From positions 1-46,859 of the forward strand of contig NXFV01001458.1 of the NCBI GenBank assembly GCA_002803225.1: a DNA stretch of 46,859 nt. The letters are read 5' to 3'. Below the pieces are notes generated by a model that worked only from the letters and a program-made list of their open reading frames with translations, had not been told where the DNA came from and did no database searches. Shown one piece after another: positions 42,374-46,859 of this stretch; within the stretch, counting starts at the first letter, position 1, and every line of letters starts with the position of its first letter. Position numbers and translations under genes: made by a program. The DNA comes from Gamarada debralockiae (taxonomy: Eukaryota; Ascomycota; Leotiomycetes; Helotiales; Hyphodiscaceae).

Positions 42374-42937
42374 AAGGTAGAGAAAAGTGCCACTAGGGTA
42401 GAGAATGACGCCACTTTTTTTTTTGGCAAATTTCTCTACCCTGGCTAAGCTTTGTTGAGCATACACCGAGTATATGTTAAACCTATACTGAACATATGCT
42501 TACATAAACTCTCGTGCCTGACGCCTATTTGGGATCCCCTCGAGCCCCTTGGGGTCAGGGGAGCCCCTACCTCCCTTTTCGTCGGGCTTAAGGGCGGTCT
42601 TTTTATAATCTAAGTAATATTTATAAAAGCATATGCTCAGGATATACGCGTACAGTAAAACCTGGTTATAACTAACACGAAAAATCTATATGGGCGAGGG
42701 CCCATAAATTCGATATATCCAGAGATCGTTATATAGAATCCCTGTCTTCATACAAATTATCCCTGTAAAGATTTTCGTCTCGTACGTTATATCGAGGGAT
42801 TTGTTAGCGTTCGTTATATCCAGATTCGTTATAGACAGGTTTTACTGTAGTCAAACGCTCCGTCAGGGTAAGAAATTCGCTAAAAAAAAAATATGTGGCG
42901 TCATTCTCTACCCTGACGGAGGTTTTCTCTACCCTTA
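42374..42937. mobile_element. MITE-like element with about 65-bp inverted ends (outer)
   Basis: The left end (from aaggtagagaaaa at 42374) and the right end (ending ttttctctaccctta at 42937) are near-perfect inverted copies. Shared words include agggtagagaatgacgccac on the left and its complement gtggcgtcattctctaccct on the right. A poly-T run on the left and a poly-A run on the right follow in mirror position, then aaatttctctaccctg and its counterpart. The interior has no coding. It contains a second, smaller element (42651-42849). Target-site duplication at the outer ends is unclear (possibly TA). Confidence 0.8.
42651..42849. mobile_element. Inner MITE, TA-flanked, ends CAGTAAAACCTG
   Basis: The left end is tacagtaaaacctggttata and the right end is its reverse complement with small differences (atagacaggttttactgta). 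TA occurs at both borders (42651-42652, 42848-42849). CAGTA-type ends with TA duplication fit a pogo/Fot1-like or Tc1/mariner non-autonomous element. It lies entirely within the outer element, so it inserted later. Confidence 0.85.
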
Positions 42938-43189
42938 GCGAGCTGGAACCCCGACCTCCAGTACCCAGATTACCTTGTACTCCATAGCCCTCTAGATCTT
43001 CGGGCCTTCTGTGGGTTTAGATCAGTCCCTTAGGGTCCTTATGGGCCTAGACTACTCCTCCAAGGCCTAGGCTCCAGTCCTTCGGGCTTCCCGTAGTCTC
43101 AAACCACTCCCCGGGTCCTTGTAAATCTAGACTCCTATTACAATAACTGGCATACCAAAGCAAACAAACTAGAGTTCTACAATGACAAA

Positions 43190-43733
43190 AATGACTCAGT
43201 TAACAAGCCTAAGAGGCCTCCTAAGCCACGCAAGCCAAAGAACAGGAGGCTCGGATCCTTGAGTGGGAAGCATCCATCGGTCACGAGAATGAGGTCAAGC
43301 CTAAGAGCAACAAAATGGCCCAATTATACTGCTGCGAAGGTCTTCTTCAAGTCTACATCAAAGCTATCAACGAAGCTTGATCGAAAGACCAAGGATAGCC
43401 AGAACCATTGATCCTTTAAGCGGATAACGACTCCTCCCACAGCCATAAAAAACTACGCCCAGCATAGCACATCAAAGCATTAATTAGGCCGAAACCGTGG
43501 TTCATCCTGCCCAATCACCAGATATAAACTCTGTGGAAGCTTGCTAGAACATTCCAAAGACTAGAGTGCGTCGTCGTACCTGGAGATCATTCGAGGTGCT
43601 AAAGGAGGTGCTGTAGGATGAATGGTGTAAAATCACGATGCAGGAGGTCCCTACGCGCATTGCAGAAATGCCCGACCGATGCGAGTTACTAGTAAAATAC
43701 AGTGGAAACCCCATTAAGAGCGAATTGTGGTGA
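43190..43733 (+). pseudogene. Tc1/mariner-type transposase relic (second type)
   Basis: Reading through stops and frameshifts, a transposase C-terminal half appears. It reads ILEWEASIGHENEVKPKSNK, then AQLYCCEGLLQVYIKAINEA and LILQADNDSSHSHKKLRP-like residues (catalytic Asp region). After a gap it continues VLKEVL, DEWCKITMQEVPTRIAEMPD and RCELLVKYSGNPIKSELW, ending at TGA 43731-43733. The W-E-W and M-P-D-R-C segments match a fungal DDE_3 transposase lineage different from the 6537-7613 relic. Several stops at expected Gln/Trp codons suggest RIP. Confidence 0.7.
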
Positions 43734-43987
43734 TGTAGAGTAGAAAATATGACATTTTTGACCCCTTTTCAGCATTTCGGGTAATTTTTGGCTGTCTCAC
43801 GAGACTCGTCACCCCCTGTGATGACAGCATTTAATTTCGATAAGGGTAGCGGTTGCGTCGGCCGATGATGAACCGCGTTATACAGTAACTACTAATTATA
43901 TGATCCTTCAGGAGTTACCAACTAATGAGATCGCCAAAACCGCTGAGAATGACCAAACTTAACGATTTTCGCTTCCCAGAGCTCACC

Positions 43988-46292
43988 TCATCCAAGGATC
44001 ACATCAACTTTTTCACTGGTTTGCATATCCCAAGCTTCTTTCCATACCCTGCCGATAGCCTTCCTGTATGCGATGCTATCCTGCCATTCAATCCAGAGCA
44101 CATTGTAGAACTCGTACACCTGCAGTGGCTTGATTGCGTCACAGATGTCCATCTCTTCAAGCCGGTTCAATGTCCCTGACCGACGTTTAACCACCTGGAC
44201 AGAAATTAAAATTGTCTCGCACTTCAACCCTTTCAGGGTCAAGACATCAGCCTCCATGGTAATATTCGACTCAATAACACCGGCCCATGTACCACTAAGG
44301 CTCCGAAGGTTGATCCACAGACAGTGGTCTGTGTAAAATCCCGGAATCGGGTCGAAGGAGCTTCCGTCAAAGACAAATTGTTGTCTGACCGTGGAGAAGC
44401 ATAGAAAAGGCGACCAGGTATCCGGAAACGGCCCAAGAGGCGTTTCTGTAACTGGAACGGGATACGTGAAAGCTTTGCTGTCACCGAGAAGTTGGTGGTG
44501 AAATACTCTCCTGGTAAAGACCTTGAAGTTATCGTCATCGTCGTCGTCGACATCATTGTCTTTGTTGTCCTCTACTTCGCCAGAGCTACCATCGACGCTT
44601 TCAACGATTTCGATTTCTCCGCAGAACCAACCATGAGGCAGAGCAGCGGAGGGATTCTTTCCCATGGCATAATATATTTGCCATGAATTATTTATCTGTA
44701 TCCGCTCCCCGTCCAGGTTTTTACAGATGTGCCATTTAACGTTTGTCTGAAGTTTGTCGCTTCTAGGAAATCTGTGATAGGAGTTGGGATTGTAGTCGAA
44801 ATGGAAATGGCAGGATTGTATTTCCCCTTTCCATCCTATCCACGACCAACTTGGAAATTCGCCACGACGTTGCAGCGGTAAGCTGCTTCTCCAGAGTAAT
44901 CCCATGTCGAAGAAGAAGGCGGGGATTCCCCAGTGAAATCCTCCAGGGAACGACCGGGACATGACGTCGATGACGGCGGTGAACGCTCGTGGTGCGTCTG
45001 TTTCGAATGTGAGAGTTCTATTCGTGTATGAATTGACAAGTGTCCAGTAACAGCTATCATTAGGCCACGGGTCGATCATTAGGGAATGTCGATTGTCGAG
45101 GACCTCCTCGATCAAGCATTCTTCTTCCGAGATACCCTCTGGTTCGGCGGCGATTTCTTCCCACCATTTGGCTTGTCTACAGTGCCAGAACACGGTTCCT
45201 TCTTGAAACCCTAAGCATCTTCGAGACACAACACGCTCTTGGAATGTCCATCCTCTTTGATGCCAGGGCGTATTGCGCTTCTCAGATGGGGGAGCCACCA
45301 ATGCTTCGGCTGGCCCAGGGAACTGGAGGACGGTCTGAGTATACCGCCGACGCTCTGCGTTAGACGCCAAACCCTTCAGGCCATGATTTGCATCTTTTCC
45401 GTCTAATGCAATGATTGTAAAATACGCGTTGGCGTAGATTGAGGCCATTTGCTGTAATTGTTCTGCCATTCGATCAGGATCGTCTTGGATCTATGCTTAT
45501 TAGTCGCGGGAGCATCCCATACAGTTCTACTCTGCTTACAATGCAAAGCCGATCTACCCAAAGATAACGTATACCAAGGCTCTTTGTTAACCGCATGGCA
45601 TCCCTAATGGTTTTTGATAATCTGTTCTCAATCTCAGACAAACCGAAGATGCCGATGCCAAAGAGTTTGCTCGCCGTCGTGCGATTCAACTCCAGCGTGC
45701 CGGATATTTGGCCCCAAACGTAGCTCAATGCTAGGTACTTAGCTGTTCCATTGCTCTTAGTTAGACATAGCGATGTCACGTCGATGAGAATCAGGGATGA
45801 CGGAAGCTCTATTGACTGCAAAGGCGGGAGACCATGACATTGTCCTCGATGATTCGAGTCGCAGTAAGAGGCCCAGGTACAGATTCGTTTCTCGTCGATG
45901 GCCGAGTGTCCTGACTCTATATAATGTTGGCTATCCGGGCGAAAGGACGACTTTTGGGCCAATAAATCGAGAAAAGTATGGGAATGAAGACAACTATTCT
46001 TAATCCAAGTCAAAATCAATCTCTCACAGCTCCTAAGAGGCAGGCATACAGCAGTTATCCAAAATCTGGATTGGTAAGGTTGGATACAAAGTCGGCATTC
46101 CGGATTAAACGGATCATACTGTAAAACAGATGAACGAAACACGAAGTATCGAACGATCCAACAGCAGCTAGTGCAAGTCGTCCGCTTGGTGTACTCTCCC
46201 CATGTTCCCAGATCGACGTCTTCCCAGCCAATGTCCCGCGTCCGCTGGATAATGGGTGAAACGATGTTCGTACAAAAGTTGCAACAGGCCAT
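43988..46292 (-). CDS. HET-domain (heterokaryon incompatibility) protein
   Basis: Two exons, 45540-46292 and 43988-45490, separated by a 49-nt intron, give 751 residues. The HET domain starts with KYLALSYVWG at residues 185-194. It continues through LSKTIRDAMRLTKSLGIRYL with WVDRLCI at 245-251, across the intron into IQDDPDRMAEQLQQMASIYA. It ends around TPWHQRGWTFQERVVSRRCL with FWHCRQAKWWEE. This order (LSYVWG, WVDxLCI-QDD, IYANA, RGWTFQE-R) is the full set of HET signatures. HET proteins sense non-self in fused hyphae and trigger cell death; most have unknown triggers. The N-terminus has a Cys-rich start (MACCNFC, TSCCW). A Ser/Thr-less acidic run (DNDVDDDDDDN) lies near the middle of exon 2. 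No NACHT or repeat domain is attached. The frame is intact, unlike the HET remnant at 270-1470. Confidence 0.9.
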
Positions 46293-46859
46293 GGCAAAAC
46301 CTGATATATCCGTGAGAAGAAACTCAACTGATTCAGAGACTCGAACTTGAAGGCTGACGACAGGGCGTTAGATCATGGTGGCGAGACGAGAGCAGTGCGG
46401 TCGATAATCGGACTAATCGGCGATCGATTGCGATTGAGCGGTTTACGATCGATAATCGGGCGGCGAAACGCGGCAGAATCCTAATGCCTATAATTCTAGC
46501 ATGTGAGGCCTAAAAATATAGGGTATTAACCACTAAAAATATACCCTTTAAGCCATTTATAGGGCTTTTAGTGTATCCTTAAGGCTTAATTTTACTTTAA
46601 ACTTCTAACTATATCCTTTATACTTAATCTTACCTACCTATTCTCTTAATTTATATATCCCTTACTATTTTATAATAAATCGTGACTAAATCTATTATAA
46701 TTAAAGTGCCTAGGCATTGAAATCGGGCGGAATTAATTAGAGGTACGAAGGCCATACGCAACTCCTTATCTTTTGTCACGATAATAAATATTCCCTGAGT
46801 TTAATTTTCTTAAAATTTATATATAATAATAGAGCTGCTTCTCCTCTATCTTATAAGCC
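46293..46859. other. Right edge: upstream region, then AT-rich RIP-like tail
   Basis: The HET promoter should lie at 46293-46480. Two near-identical words cgataatcgg occur at 46403 and 46451. From about 46490 the sequence becomes AT-rich with no open frame, typical of mutated repeat DNA. Confidence 0.55.

Noticed and set aside
1..46859. CRISPR arrays, rRNA or tRNA genes
   Set aside because: No spaced direct repeats, rRNA-like blocks or foldable tRNA were found, and CRISPR is not expected in a fungal nucleus.

Overview
The window looks like nuclear DNA of a filamentous ascomycete. Genes carry short introns (about 45-110 nt, GT..AG), there are two HET-domain genes, a PTH11-like receptor, a GH7 cellulase with a CBM1 tail and a Ppo-type fatty-acid oxygenase, plus decayed Tc1/mariner copies rich in stop codons of the kind RIP produces. 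A Leotiomycete (Helotiales-like, plant- or root-associated) fits the protein flavour best, but that is inference. Exon joins below come from reading frame, splice sites and family knowledge, not from transcripts.

Layout, left to right. 1-7.7 kb is a graveyard: a broken HET gene (+), a broken siderophore-transporter gene (-) with several single-base frameshifts, one copy of a dispersed repeat, a decayed copy of an unrecognised multi-domain gene family (-), and a Tc1/mariner transposase relic (+). 8.1-14.5 kb holds an intact SAM methyltransferase (+), an intact seven-exon PTH11-like receptor (-), a transposase stub with a neat 124-bp MITE, and an intact NCS1 purine/cytosine-type permease (+). 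15.1-15.7 kb is an AT-rich block beside the second copy of the dispersed repeat. 16.4-23.5 kb has a broken small secreted cysteine-rich gene (+), an intact short-chain dehydrogenase (-), a decayed short-chain dehydrogenase (+) and an intact ACC deaminase (+).

24.9-36.6 kb contains a transposase relic, a MITE-like inverted-repeat element, an intact cellobiohydrolase I with CBM1 (+), an intact APC-superfamily amino acid/choline-type permease (+), a broken gene ending in what looks like an H2A-type histone fold (-), a possible extracellular glycoprotein (+) and a broken SET-domain gene (+) interrupted by a TTTCC microsatellite and stops. 37.0-40.7 kb is one intact seven-exon linoleate diol synthase/psi-factor oxygenase (-). 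41-46.9 kb has a pair of nested inverted-repeat elements, another transposase relic (+), an intact HET-domain gene (-) and an AT-rich right edge.

The intact genes would serve carbon uptake from cellulose, nucleobase and amine import, oxylipin signalling, plant-ethylene-precursor breakdown, receptor signalling and allorecognition. They do not form one obvious pathway or biosynthetic cluster. The striking overall pattern is the alternation of intact and clearly dead genes. I found no convincing wholly new system; the best unexplained items are the H2A-like fold, the unrecognised repeated family at 4.8-6.4 kb, the dispersed repeat pair and the nested MITE.
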